Part shown: positions 41,658-51,294 of the stretch, piece after piece
Numbering within the stretch: position 1 is the first letter of the stretch
How the letters are laid out: each line of letters begins with the position of its first letter
Source: Micrococcales bacterium KH10
GTDB taxonomy: Bacteria; Actinomycetota; Actinomycetes; Actinomycetales; Cellulomonadaceae
Direction of reading: 5' to 3'
NCBI GenBank assembly: GCA_900188465.1
Contig: FZPE01000001.1
Location: forward strand, 682,001-746,000
Length of the DNA: 64,000 bases
Translations under genes and position numbers: made by a program
The notes under the pieces: model-generated
What the model was told of the DNA's origin: nothing
Database searches by the model: none
Seen by the model: the letters and a program-made list of their open reading frames with translations, nothing else

Positions 41658-44600
41658 GACGCTGAGCGCACCAGCCCTCTCGTACGCTCTGGCGACCTGG
41701 TCCGGTTCCAACTTTGGGGGCAGTTCGAAGAACGAGACCCACGCTGCACTGTCATTCCTGGTCCACTCGAAGTACGACACCGGATTCGGGGCCGTTTCAG
41801 CGACCTCGCGTCGATCAGCATACGTCTCCAAGACGCCAGCCAAGATCAAGAACATCGCGTCGAAAATGTGGACCGAGGCCACCAAGTACGCCGGTAGCTA
41901 CACAGCACGACTCAGTCTCACCCGCACCGGGGCAACAACAGCTGACCTGACTGGAGTCGGGGTGCGCACATCATCAGTGAACTTCGTACCAGGCTTCAAA
42001 GGCTCGGTGTCATTGTCTGGACCCGCCACGTTCAAAAACGGTGACCGCTCGAAGAGTTTCACCACAGCCACCTCGGGACACTCGTGGCAGGACCTGAAGA
42101 TCACCGGTCCTGGAACCATCACGGCACGAGTAACAATCACGAACCTCCCCGCGCAGAACGTGACTGTGTGGTCCGGGCAGGACAACGTCTTCGGCCAAAA
42201 CGGCACAGTCCAGGACATGATCACCCCGTTACGCATCAACCAATCTGCATCGGATTCGATCAACCCCAGCCCGCAAAACCTCACTATCTCCACGGTTGCT
42301 TCCACTATCGAACCAGTAGGAACCGAACTGGCCCACCAGGACACAGTGACGGTCAGTGCACCGGCACGTTTTGCTGGCGAGAAGGTCAACATCACTGCCT
42401 ACCTGCGCTACCACGGTCCCTCGGTTCCAAGCAGGGTTGCGGTCTCGTCGACGGCCAGCATTCCTGGCTCCCCGCGAGGCGAAGTCTCCACAACGGTCAC
42501 ACTGAACGCGAATGGCAATGCGACCTGGGTAACCCCCAAGTTGACGACCGCGCAGCAGGCCGGGTATTACACCTGGGTCGTTGCCTCTGAGCCTGCCGCG
42601 AACGGGCTGCTATCTCGGTTCATTTCCGATTACGGGATTCCTGCTGAAACGCGACCGTGGTCGTTGAATCCAACGGTTTCCACGCGCGCCTCAGCTTCAG
42701 AGATCAGAGCTGACGGTTCTGTGACTATCACTGATGAGATCTTTGGATATAACTTCCCTGCTGGCCAGCAGGTCACGCACCGCGCAACGCTGTATCGTCA
42801 CCCTGACGGGGTGAGCATGCCTGGTCCAGGTGGTGTCGCAACGATCCCTGCTGGTGCAGTAGCCGTGGGAACTCCGATTGTGACTACGGTCACCGCCAAT
42901 GCGCAGGGTCACGCTCATGCGACTGTGACTCGTGATGTGATGCAGCGTGCGGTGGCGACCAACTACACCTGGGTTGTGACCACTGATGCGATTCCAGGCT
43001 GGGCGGGTTACACCTCGCCATACGGTATCCGCGAAGAAAGCGTCATCGTCGACGAGCTCAACCCTGACGCGCCGTTGATCGGGACGCAGGTCTCTGATCA
43101 AGAAGCCGCGCCGGGGCAAACCATTAGTGATACGTATTTGATTACCCAAGCAAATGCGATCACGGACGCTTATCCGCTGGAGGTGACCTCGCGGCTGTGG
43201 CATTTGACCGAAGAACCGGTCTTTAACGCCGACATCACCGACCAACCCGGCACCCCGGTACTGGTCGACACCGCACAACTCGCCCCCATGAGTCACACTG
43301 CTCCAACCTTCGAGGTTTCGCTACGGCATCCGTTCCAGATCCCTAGCGATCCGGCTCTTGCTGGTGGCTGGTGGGTGTACACCTACTGCTTTGCTGATAC
43401 GGGTGATTGGGCTGATGGCACACCGGAACCGGACCGCATCAACGGCTATGCGGGTGCGTGCGATACGACGGTGTATGTGAACGAAACGGCGTTTGTGCCG
43501 TGGAACCCACGGATTACGACTGTGGCGAGCCCTGCGGTTGCGGATGCTGGTGTGATTGGTGACACCGTTGCCGACACTGTGAGCGTGACGGGTGGTAAGC
43601 CGGGCAGCGAAGTGACCATTCGTCTAACCGCTTACGAGCCAACAGTCCAGCAACCAACTCGTACTGCGTGGGCGAACATGCCTGAGCGCCCTGCGTCGGT
43701 GTACAGCGACGACGTGACCATCCGTCTGAACGCTGCTGGTGCAGGTTCTGGCAGTGTTTCAGGTTTCGAGGCTGAACAGCCGGGCTTCTACCCGTGGACC
43801 GATACGCTCATCGAGGCCGACCCGGGCACCGAAGGTGTAGGGATCGAGTCTGACTACGGGATCCCAGCAGAGTTGGCTCTGATCAAGTTCCGGCCCACTG
43901 TCACGACGATGGCGTCGCATCAAACTGCGGTCGCTGGTGATCTGCTCACGGACCAGTTCACAGTCGAGCACCTGCCGCCGAACACCACGGTGACAGTGAC
44001 ACACTCGGGTTGGTGCTCCCAGGTCGAACCAACCCTGCAAGACGAAGTCCCAGCTGGCGCACAACTAGCTGGAACAGTGACTTCACGGGTGACATCGAAC
44101 GCGGCTGGTGAGGTCGGAGTACGAACTACACCACATATCGTGGCGCCAACCGCGTGCCCGTACTTCGTGTGGACCGAGCGCATCCCCGAAGGCCCGTTCC
44201 ACGAGGAATGGACCAGTCCGTACGGTATTGCCTCGGAAGTTACCCGCGTTGTTTCAGTGACCACGAAAGCAAACCCATACGCCCAGGCCGGTACGACGAC
44301 CTATGACGTGGCGACTGTTTCCGGTCCAGTACCAGCCGGGTCGATGCTGTATTTCGACTATTACCGGGAAGTCGACTCCGACGACCCAGCCAATGACGAA
44401 TTGCTGGCCACCCTTGGTCCGGTAGCAGTCAACGGACCGGGTGACTATCTGTCGCCAACTGTCGATGTTTCAGACACACCGGGCAAGGAATACTTCCGCG
44501 AACGCCTCTACACCCCGAATGCGGAAGGGCAGATCGACCTCGACGGACCACCAACAATCCACGGACGTCCCCGCTTGCCGGATGAGACGACGATCATCGT

Positions 44601-45102
44601 CGATGTCTCATCGACGGCGGATAAGGCCGTCAAGGTTGGCGAGAAGTTCTCCGACACGGTGCACGTGGATCTCGGCGCAGATCTGCCCGAAGGGTCATAC
44701 CTGCGCTGGGACGTGATCGAGAACACGGGGAAGAAGAACGCCGTGCTCACGGAGACCGGCTACGAAGGCGACACCCACCTGGTCACCACCAAGCCAGTCA
44801 CCATAGATGGCTCCGGAGACTACCGGGCACCGAAACAACAGGTCGATCGTGACACCACAGTGCACTGGGTTGAAGCCCTCTACGTACCAGGCCGGGCGGC
44901 ACCGATCGCGGTAGGTGGATACCGGATCAAGTCGGAAACCACCCGCATTACTGACGACCCCACTCCGGACATCACAGACGAGCCAGAGCTGCCCCAAACC
45001 GGTGGAACCCTTGCGTTCTACCTCGGTCTCGCGGGACTGGCACTGATCGTCTCGGGTGCCGGGATCTTCCTGTTGCGGTCACGTGAGACAACCACGGTAT
45101 AG
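41374..45102 (+). CDS. LPXTG-anchored surface protein with repeated beta domains
   Basis: A 1242-residue exported protein. A signal peptide ends near PAGAA. Residues about 40-160 form a domain with one Cys (VTYAWCMQGG) and NETHAALSFLVHSKYD, whose layout recalls Gram-positive thioester or mucin-binding tip domains. About six repeats of 120-150 residues follow, each opening with a pattern like NPTVSTRASASEIRADGSVT and closing with SDYGIPAE or SPYGI. The C-terminus is LPQTG (1206-1210), a membrane helix and RSRETTTV, so a sortase anchors it to peptidoglycan. AAGGGA lies 7 nt before the ATG. On a conjugative element it probably promotes cell contact or host attachment. Confidence 0.85.
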   Translation: MSHDTSGLVPLARRALGALVAIFMLAGIGLVASAPAGAAKSEIAFSRQYGQALTGVLAKGETWLGSYRAGSAMGVTYAWCMQGGATAPSKAGKSKTLSAPALSYALATWSGSNFGGSSKNETHAALSFLVHSKYDTGFGAVSATSRRSAYVSKTPAKIKNIASKMWTEATKYAGSYTARLSLTRTGATTADLTGVGVRTSSVNFVPGFKGSVSLSGPATFKNGDRSKSFTTATSGHSWQDLKITGPGTITARVTITNLPAQNVTVWSGQDNVFGQNGTVQDMITPLRINQSASDSINPSPQNLTISTVASTIEPVGTELAHQDTVTVSAPARFAGEKVNITAYLRYHGPSVPSRVAVSSTASIPGSPRGEVSTTVTLNANGNATWVTPKLTTAQQAGYYTWVVASEPAANGLLSRFISDYGIPAETRPWSLNPTVSTRASASEIRADGSVTITDEIFGYNFPAGQQVTHRATLYRHPDGVSMPGPGGVATIPAGAVAVGTPIVTTVTANAQGHAHATVTRDVMQRAVATNYTWVVTTDAIPGWAGYTSPYGIREESVIVDELNPDAPLIGTQVSDQEAAPGQTISDTYLITQANAITDAYPLEVTSRLWHLTEEPVFNADITDQPGTPVLVDTAQLAPMSHTAPTFEVSLRHPFQIPSDPALAGGWWVYTYCFADTGDWADGTPEPDRINGYAGACDTTVYVNETAFVPWNPRITTVASPAVADAGVIGDTVADTVSVTGGKPGSEVTIRLTAYEPTVQQPTRTAWANMPERPASVYSDDVTIRLNAAGAGSGSVSGFEAEQPGFYPWTDTLIEADPGTEGVGIESDYGIPAELALIKFRPTVTTMASHQTAVAGDLLTDQFTVEHLPPNTTVTVTHSGWCSQVEPTLQDEVPAGAQLAGTVTSRVTSNAAGEVGVRTTPHIVAPTACPYFVWTERIPEGPFHEEWTSPYGIASEVTRVVSVTTKANPYAQAGTTTYDVATVSGPVPAGSMLYFDYYREVDSDDPANDELLATLGPVAVNGPGDYLSPTVDVSDTPGKEYFRERLYTPNAEGQIDLDGPPTIHGRPRLPDETTIIVDVSSTADKAVKVGEKFSDTVHVDLGADLPEGSYLRWDVIENTGKKNAVLTETGYEGDTHLVTTKPVTIDGSGDYRAPKQQVDRDTTVHWVEALYVPGRAAPIAVGGYRIKSETTRITDDPTPDITDEPELPQTGGTLAFYLGLAGLALIVSGAGIFLLRSRETTTV

Positions 45103-45179
45103 CTGACCGTGGGAACAGTTGTTAGGCAGGGACCGACACTACGGGGCACCAGTGTTGGCGTGCTCACCTGACAACGCAC

Positions 45180-45227
45180 CTTGCGGGGTACACACCATTT
45201 GGGGCGGGCCGGTGTGTACCCCGTAAG
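45180..45227 (+). terminator. Long hairpin between two surface protein genes
   Basis: CGGGGTACACACC (45184-45196) pairs perfectly with GGTGTGTACCCCG (45211-45223). The stem extends outwards to 45180/45227 with one G-T pair, loop 14 nt. It lies 78 bp past the LPXTG gene. No T-run follows, but this is probably the terminator. Confidence 0.65.
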
Positions 45228-45263
45228 CATTGATCAAGAGCTTTTGAAACCAAGGACGCCACC

Positions 45264-47432
45264 ATGAACAAGATCAAAGCATTTCGTATCAACGCATTTA
45301 TCCTCGGTGCCGCACTAGCCGGCACCGCGGTGATCGCGCCCAGTACGCACGCCAACGATTTCACAGCCTCGACTTACATCGACTCCTCGTGCGGGTCGGC
45401 CATGTACGCAGGACAAGTCACTCTCGTCCAAGGCTCGTATACGGGCCTGTTGTATGACGCCATGAGCGGGAACGGCACCGCACCAGCGAACTGGCGTGAC
45501 CACTATGGTGTCGTTGAGCAAGTGCGCTGGACTGAGACAACGGTCGGCCCGGGCGACCAGGTCACGATGAACGCGAAGACGATTACGTCTAAGCAGCGTG
45601 CCCAGATCGGGTACATCATGAATCGTTGGGGTTCTGCCGGCTCCTCGCCCACCGACACGTCGCATGCCGCGAACTACGCGATCCGCCAACTCGTCGACGC
45701 GCCCCGATACGCCTGCAACGGACCAACCACCACGGATGCAGCGGCCCAGATGATTGCCGAAACAACCGCACTGACCGGCCAGGAAACAGGCGTAGCCGAC
45801 GTCTACCCCGTCTTCAGTGAATACAACCCACACGATCATTCGTTCACGCTCACCGACGTGGACGTCCGCGACAAAGGGTCAGCCTTCTCCTACGCCAGTG
45901 CAACGACGGGCGGCGGACTCGGCATCAGAATGCAGGTCACTGGCGGCAGTTTCACCGCACAAGAACCGTTCCTCACACAAAGCAACCTGGCCGTGGTGGG
46001 CAACGAAATGAACTCCGCCCGCACGATCTACGCGACCCGGCCCGGCACCATCACTCTCGCGCTGCACACCGAGATCCCGTCCCCGCTTCTGCACCTACTC
46101 ACAGCCCCGCATATGGCCACCCAGATCAAGCCGACAAAAGAACCAACCCTGGTCGATAAAACCGTGACCTTGCAGGTCCCCAAGGACACCCTGAGCGTGA
46201 CCAAGACCATCGGAGCGACCGCACTGACCTTAGACGTTACGGGATATCGCCCATGGCTCACCGGATCGAACATGCTGCGCGCGATCGCCACACCACCACC
46301 AGGCTCTGGACTGCCCCCCGTCGAACGAATGTGGCCAGCCTCTACCACCGGCCAGGTGACACTGACCGGACTGTCCCCGAACACCCCATACATGCTCTCA
46401 GTAGCCGACGTCGACGGCTATGCCACATCCCACAGCTCCCAGTTCACCACTGGCCCGGTTGCGCCAACGAACCTACACGCTACTGCGGGGGCCACCACCA
46501 TCTCCGTGTCGTGGCAACCGGCCCCAGGTGCGACAAACTATGAGGTCACCGTCGGTGACATCACTCGCACAGTCACAGGCACAACAACCCAGATCACGGG
46601 CCTGAAACCCGCTACGACCTACCCGGTAACCGTGCAGGCACTGAACTTGCCGGCACGAGGCGGCAGCGCGACAGCAGAAGCACGCACCACCCTCCCTACT
46701 CCTGGCAAGGTCACCGTCGCGCGCACAACATCAACAAGCACAACGATCTCTTGGCCCAAAGTGACGGGGGCGACCAGATACCGGATCGTGCTCGATGACC
46801 ACCGCGGCGTGTGGGAACCCACCGCGCCCACCGCAACACTGACGGGTCTAACTCAAGGTCGGTCCTATACCGGTATCCTGACCGCTTTAGCTGCTGGTGA
46901 AACACCTTCGAGTGCGCGGTTTACGTTCACCACCGCGCCGTCGACCGTGACCGGGGTCAAACTTGCCCGGGCGACACCTACGTCTTTGAGTCTGTCCTGG
47001 CGCTCCGGCTCGGCAGGCACACGCTACACCCTGCGAGTGACCGGCCCGAAAGGGAAAACAGTCACCGTGGCCCAGGCGTCCGCCACCGTCACCGCTCTGA
47101 AAGCAAATAAGTCCTACAAAGTGTCAATCCAGGCAACGAACACTAGCGGCACTTCTCCTTGGTCCCCTGCACTAACAGTACGCACCACGAAAAAAGCCAG
47201 GCCAAAGATCACCGCGAAACGTGGAGCCAAACGAACTCGGATCACGATCAAACGCGCACCAAAAGCTCGTGCACTCGTCCAGGTCCGACAAGGTGGCCAA
47301 TGGCGCACAGTCAAAAAGGTAAGGACGAAGAAGACCACTCGTATCACGACTAAGGTGGCAAGGTCCTCGCAAATACGTGTGGTTGTGCGCGCAACTGCTA
47401 CAACCAAGAAGATCTCGAAAGTGCTGCGCTAG
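45264..47432 (+). CDS. Secreted protein with thioester-like N-terminal domain, three fibronectin III domains and basic tail
   Basis: A 722-residue exported protein. After the signal peptide (cleavage near THAND) comes a domain of about 150 residues with one Cys near its start (DSSCGSAMYAGQ) and QIGYIMNRWGSAGSS, then TSHAANYAIRQLVDAPRYAC. The order recalls the tip domain of the preceding LPXTG protein. A beta-rich middle part leads to three fibronectin type III units (TTISVSWQPAPGATNYEVTV; TTISWPKVTGATRYRIVLDD; SLSLSWRSGSAGTRYTLRVT). The last 90 residues are strongly basic (RPKITAKRGAKRTRITIKRA) and end in KVLR. No sortase motif. AAGGAC lies 6 nt before the ATG. Probably a co-secreted partner adhesin. 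Confidence 0.75.
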   Translation: MNKIKAFRINAFILGAALAGTAVIAPSTHANDFTASTYIDSSCGSAMYAGQVTLVQGSYTGLLYDAMSGNGTAPANWRDHYGVVEQVRWTETTVGPGDQVTMNAKTITSKQRAQIGYIMNRWGSAGSSPTDTSHAANYAIRQLVDAPRYACNGPTTTDAAAQMIAETTALTGQETGVADVYPVFSEYNPHDHSFTLTDVDVRDKGSAFSYASATTGGGLGIRMQVTGGSFTAQEPFLTQSNLAVVGNEMNSARTIYATRPGTITLALHTEIPSPLLHLLTAPHMATQIKPTKEPTLVDKTVTLQVPKDTLSVTKTIGATALTLDVTGYRPWLTGSNMLRAIATPPPGSGLPPVERMWPASTTGQVTLTGLSPNTPYMLSVADVDGYATSHSSQFTTGPVAPTNLHATAGATTISVSWQPAPGATNYEVTVGDITRTVTGTTTQITGLKPATTYPVTVQALNLPARGGSATAEARTTLPTPGKVTVARTTSTSTTISWPKVTGATRYRIVLDDHRGVWEPTAPTATLTGLTQGRSYTGILTALAAGETPSSARFTFTTAPSTVTGVKLARATPTSLSLSWRSGSAGTRYTLRVTGPKGKTVTVAQASATVTALKANKSYKVSIQATNTSGTSPWSPALTVRTTKKARPKITAKRGAKRTRITIKRAPKARALVQVRQGGQWRTVKKVRTKKTTRITTKVARSSQIRVVVRATATTKKISKVLR

Positions 47433-47740
47433 GGCGCGCGGATAATAGTAGGGGTGATCCTCCAATGTCGCGGCAGTCGGAATGTCAGGCGTACGTCGTC
47501 CCAAGGCAGCCAGGTAGCTCGACGGCTATGCTGCGATCGCGGATTCGGGTACCACTCGACAAGCACCCGGTCCTGAGCGCGGCTCAAGACTCGTGCTGGC
47601 ACAATCACCTCACCATTGGGCCATTCCATGCGCGCTAACACCGGCATCGACCACGACCCCGAGAACTTTGGCTCACGCGAACTTGGTTCACCCACCGCGT
47701 TCAGCGGCGCCCGAAACAGTTTCTCGCTATCGTCTCTCAC
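47429..47740 (-). CDS. Hypothetical protein divergent from an HTH gene
   Basis: About 103 residues if the GTG at 47740 is used; ATG 47647 would give 72 residues. The C-terminal half looks coding (RVLVEWYPNPRSQHSRRATW, LPWDDVRLTFRLPRHW). The start lies within the arm of the 44-bp palindrome, whose GAGGAGGT could serve as a ribosome site, though the spacing to the GTG is poor. No family recognised. Its last codons overlap the stop of the fibronectin-domain gene on the other strand. Confidence 0.4.
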   Translation of the reverse strand: MRDDSEKLFRAPLNAVGEPSSREPKFSGSWSMPVLARMEWPNGEVIVPARVLSRAQDRVLVEWYPNPRSQHSRRATWLPWDDVRLTFRLPRHWRITPTIIRAP

Positions 47741-47782
47741 CTCCTCACCATATCGAACACTTGTTCGATATGGTGAGGAGGT
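47739..47782. promoter_or_regulatory. 44-bp perfect palindrome between divergent genes
   Basis: Arms of 21 bp (47739-47759 and 47762-47782) are perfect reverse complements around a CT centre; the core is CGAACACTTGTTCG and each outer end carries GAGGAGGT. The 9-mer GAACACTTG from the core recurs inverted at 47804-47812, just upstream of a TATTAAT box for the HTH gene at 47844. The layout suggests a multi-site operator for that HTH protein, and any transcript across it would form a very stable hairpin. Confidence 0.75.
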
Positions 47783-47843
47783 TCTCGCGCCTAATCCCAA
47801 ATACAAGTGTTCTATTAATGGGACATTCGTGTATGGTGGAGAT

Positions 47844-48200
47844 ATGGCAACAGACTCGAAGGGCAGCACCTGGTCGTCGACGTCGCGTGAAGCGGCGCAG
47901 GTTCGACCTTTGGGGTCGCACGCCATGGTGGACGTCGACGCTCAAACCGCGATCGAGATCGCACTCGCCTCGATGACGGCTACACGCGATATGCGTGCAG
48001 CAAACGATGTGATCGTCACTCAGGCGGTAGCCGCAGCCAGGCACCAGGGGTGGTCTGTGCGCGAGATCGGCACCGCGTTGGGTATCGCACCCTCGAATAC
48101 GCACAATCGCAGTCAGCCGGCAATCGCCGCCGTGAGCGACGCAGCTGCACGGCTCGTTGAGCAAGCATGGAGTACCGCAAGAGAAAAGGACGAACGATGA
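47844..48200 (+). CDS. Small HTH protein
   Basis: A 118-residue protein with a helical region and a helix-turn-helix at about 75-95 (AARHQGWSVREIGTALGIAP), similar to sigma region 4 or RHH-like small regulators. GTGGAGAT precedes the ATG. Its stop overlaps the start of the secreted-protein gene at 48197 (ATGA), so it is co-expressed with a surface protein. It probably binds the palindrome upstream and regulates its own operon. Confidence 0.65.
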   Translation: MATDSKGSTWSSTSREAAQVRPLGSHAMVDVDAQTAIEIALASMTATRDMRAANDVIVTQAVAAARHQGWSVREIGTALGIAPSNTHNRSQPAIAAVSDAAARLVEQAWSTAREKDER

Positions 48201-49942
48201 AAGACAACCTCACGCGCCTGATCGCGGTCCTCGCGGTGCTAATTCTCGGTACCACCCTGGCAGTAGCGCCGGCACACGCTGTAGCGGCGCCCAAGATGAC
48301 CGTGGCAGTCAAGGCCACGCCCATCAGCGCCACCAAATCTCGTGTCATGGTCAGAGTCAAGGTCCGAGCCAAGAAACAGCAGTCGCCCGTGGTCGTGCAG
48401 ATCAAGGTCGGTAAGAAAACGAAGCAGATCCGCGCGAAATACAAGAACGGCCACTATCGAGCGAAAACGACAATCAAGAAGTCGAAAGCGAAGAAGGCCG
48501 TGGTCCGAGCCCTCGGTGTCAAGAAGACCCTGCGCATCAAGAAAACCTCGACCAAAGCCACCGCACGAGTCGCCGGTGGTACTGGCACCGGCAAACGAAT
48601 CACGGTTACCACTCCTTCTGGTGGCGCACCTGTCAAACTCACCGGCACGTTGAACCCCGCACTTGGTCGCAAGGTCCTCGTCCAACGTCAACGCGGCAAC
48701 GCATGGACTACTCAAGCAATCTTGCGGACCTCCAAAGCTCGAAAAGTGACCTGGTCGGCCACCTTGCCAGCAGTGAACCAAACCACCGTCTGGCGTGTGC
48801 AGGCTCCTGCGACCGCCACACTGAAAGCCATCACGGTGACCACCGTGACCATCACACCGAAAAGCAGCAGCGGTGGTAGCGGCGGGAACAACGGCGGCGA
48901 CGGGACCACCCCGCCAGTGACCTGGCTACCAGGACAACGCAACTGCCTCGACAACACCGGTAACTACGGTGTTGTCAATGGTGAGGTCGTTGAGATGAAC
49001 CCTCCAAGCCGGATCCCTGGGTGCGCTGATTTTGGTTCAGCGACCGTCATGGCGGAGTACGCGATGATGGGTCAACCAACGTTGGATGACCGGTGCGGTG
49101 TCACGATCACCTGCTGGCGCGAACCGACCCCAGCAGAGCTCGCACGTGGGCACTCACCCGACAAACTCCAACAATGGTCACCACCACCAGGCGTATACGA
49201 ACAAGCGGCAATCTCGCCCGATTCAGAGACGCTGTATATGCCAACCTTGGTCGACGACCTCAACGCCCTCGCAGTCCGCGAGGGATGGATCAGCCAAGCC
49301 GAAATCGAAGAACACGGCCCACCGTTCCGCCACTACCCCAACGCCTTCGGCACGTGGGGCGGATTCCCGTCCCTGAGTGCACCCGAATTCGGGCTGGTCC
49401 CTGGGCAAGGCGGTAACCCACAATACTGGATGGAAACCGTCACACCGGGCCGTAACCACTTTCAGGTCAGCGGGCCTATCCTGCCGCCACAGTCATCCAA
49501 CGACGGCATCGTAGACGCGAACCTCAACTTCACCCAACTGCCCAGCACGATTGGCCGACACCCGCCAGTACAAGCAATCGGGTACGGGCAGGGCCGCTGG
49601 TCATCCAAACGCATGGACGTCCAAGTCCCTAACGGCAACCCCAACTACCACTGGGCCTGCATCAATCAGACCTGGAACGTAGGTGATTCCACCTGGACCG
49701 CTTTCGGTGGCCTCACACCCACCCACTACAACGACCTTGAAGGCGCAGTGCTCAACTACATTGATCGCGGCTATGAGGGTCCCGATTACATCAGCATGGG
49801 CGGCAAACGCTGGCCCAACGGTCGCGGTTGGATCATCGTCGAACGATGCCAAGTCATCGACCCCACCGAGATGTCTGAACCAGACGAGAACGGGTACCAA
49901 TTCCCCACTCACCGCTCCCTACCCGGCGACCCGTGGGGGTGA
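48197..49942 (+). CDS. Secreted protein with basic Ig-like N-terminal part and unknown C-terminal domain
   Basis: A 581-residue exported protein. Signal peptide (about 1-33, ending HAVAA). Residues 34-140 are very Lys/Arg-rich (KVRAKKQQSPVVVQIKVGKK), a basic beta-sandwich like the C-terminal tails of the other exported proteins here, but placed first. An SSSGGSGGNNGGDG linker separates a C-terminal domain of about 310 residues. That domain has many Trp and five or six Cys (QRNCLDN, PGCADFG, DDRCGVTITCW, YHWACINQTW, VERCQVID), probably disulphide-bonded, of unknown family. Start ATG 48197 has AAAGGACGA upstream. Confidence 0.7.
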   Translation: MKDNLTRLIAVLAVLILGTTLAVAPAHAVAAPKMTVAVKATPISATKSRVMVRVKVRAKKQQSPVVVQIKVGKKTKQIRAKYKNGHYRAKTTIKKSKAKKAVVRALGVKKTLRIKKTSTKATARVAGGTGTGKRITVTTPSGGAPVKLTGTLNPALGRKVLVQRQRGNAWTTQAILRTSKARKVTWSATLPAVNQTTVWRVQAPATATLKAITVTTVTITPKSSSGGSGGNNGGDGTTPPVTWLPGQRNCLDNTGNYGVVNGEVVEMNPPSRIPGCADFGSATVMAEYAMMGQPTLDDRCGVTITCWREPTPAELARGHSPDKLQQWSPPPGVYEQAAISPDSETLYMPTLVDDLNALAVREGWISQAEIEEHGPPFRHYPNAFGTWGGFPSLSAPEFGLVPGQGGNPQYWMETVTPGRNHFQVSGPILPPQSSNDGIVDANLNFTQLPSTIGRHPPVQAIGYGQGRWSSKRMDVQVPNGNPNYHWACINQTWNVGDSTWTAFGGLTPTHYNDLEGAVLNYIDRGYEGPDYISMGGKRWPNGRGWIIVERCQVIDPTEMSEPDENGYQFPTHRSLPGDPWG

Positions 49943-49950
49943 GCACTCCA

Positions 49951-50415
49951 ATGCGGCCAGACAACGGCATACTCAGGACAAAGTTGTCCAGACGCGAACG
50001 TAAGCAGATTCGCAGTCACCAAGCGATAGCGGACTGGAACGAGTTCATCCGTCGAAATAATCCGGGGGTGTCAGCGCGAGTAGAGCATATGCGCCAGTTC
50101 CATAATGGTCAAAGGCTGGTTGTTAGGAAGATTGGCTTCGATGCGCACGGAACTCCTCGTAAACAACGCGGCCGCGTTGCGTGTTGGCTTTCCGCTCGCA
50201 CGGGGACTCGGTGTGTCGTAGGTGACTGGGTTGTACTTCACGGCGGCCTGGCGTCAGGCAAATTTGGTGATCGTGTAGTGCTGTATATCGACCGAATTTC
50301 GTGGCACCTTCCCCCCGGGGCATATCGTGCTTACCGGCGGGCGTATTCTCGCATTCGTCGCCGTCAACGACGTCAATCTCGCGCGGATCTCGGTGGGGAG
50401 TTTGCTTCGCAGTGA
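49951..50415 (+). CDS. Basic hypothetical protein
   Basis: A 154-residue, strongly basic protein (RRERKQIRSHQAIADWNEFI; YRRAYSRIRRRQRRQSRADL at the C-terminus) without signal peptide or membrane helix. ATG 49951 has GGGGGTGAG 9 nt upstream; GTG codons at 49933 and 49939 would overlap the previous stop. Nucleic-acid binding is suggested by charge only. Confidence 0.5.
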   Translation: MRPDNGILRTKLSRRERKQIRSHQAIADWNEFIRRNNPGVSARVEHMRQFHNGQRLVVRKIGFDAHGTPRKQRGRVACWLSARTGTRCVVGDWVVLHGGLASGKFGDRVVLYIDRISWHLPPGAYRAYRRAYSRIRRRQRRQSRADLGGEFASQ

Positions 50416-50529
50416 CCGGACTTTCCACTCGTCATACCTGGAGCGGGTGAGTATCGGTGTGGGTTGTAGGTGGTGGTTGCCGTCGTGAATGTGGTGTTCG
50501 CTTTGGACCCACCATGACAGGACCACACC

Positions 50530-51294
50530 ATGACCGTTCGAACTGTTCCCCGCGCGTTGACGGCACTGCTGAGTATGACGCTTCTGACCGCGTGTAGCGG
50601 CCCTGCCAGCAACGACCAGGACAAACTACCGACGCCGACAACTCCACCTCCCGTCGTCAAGGAAGAACCAACAGTCGCTCACGTCAACGACAATGTGCCA
50701 CTGCCTGTTGATCCGGCACCGATTGACAGCTTTCGCGGTGTTGACGTTTATCGCTTCGAGGATGTGTACCCGTCGGCCGCGCTGGTGGATACGACCGGAT
50801 GGCAGCCATTGAACTTTGGCAACTACGTGGTAGATGTGCCGGCACACTGGACTATCTACCCGTCGGGCGATTCACGAAAGGTCGATGAGGTGTTCGCCGG
50901 CATCTACCAGGACAGCGTGCACGCGGTGGCCACTGGCGGCGCGGTCAAGGACCTCGACAGTTTGATCGAACACAATACCGATGGGTTCGTCATCGTGACG
51001 TCCACCCGCCTCACTGAGGTCGAACTGGGCATCTACGCGAACCAGGGGCTCTCCCCTAGTCGACTACCGATCGCAACTGCTGGCCGCGAACCAGACCAGT
51101 TGCTCGTCAAGGATGGCATCGACCCCTGGATCAACTACGTCAAACGCCTCAGCACACCACGCGATAACAGCGGGTACGTCGAGCAACGACATATCCGCTT
51201 CTACGACGCCAAGGGACACGGGTTCGAGATCTCCGTGATCGACAAAGACGCCAACGTCGTGGACACGGTGATCGCCTCGTTTCGATCACCGTAG
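50530..51294 (+). CDS. Lipoprotein, function unknown
   Basis: A 254-residue lipoprotein with signal peptide and lipobox LLTACS (Cys about 22), a Pro/Thr linker, then a mixed domain (WQPLNFGNYVVDVPAHWTIY; DEVFAGIYQDSVHAVATGGA) of the type seen in stress-response or LpqN-like lipoproteins. No enzyme motif is visible. It precedes the hairpin and the GATC-rich region. Confidence 0.65.
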   Translation: MTVRTVPRALTALLSMTLLTACSGPASNDQDKLPTPTTPPPVVKEEPTVAHVNDNVPLPVDPAPIDSFRGVDVYRFEDVYPSAALVDTTGWQPLNFGNYVVDVPAHWTIYPSGDSRKVDEVFAGIYQDSVHAVATGGAVKDLDSLIEHNTDGFVIVTSTRLTEVELGIYANQGLSPSRLPIATAGREPDQLLVKDGIDPWINYVKRLSTPRDNSGYVEQRHIRFYDAKGHGFEISVIDKDANVVDTVIASFRSP

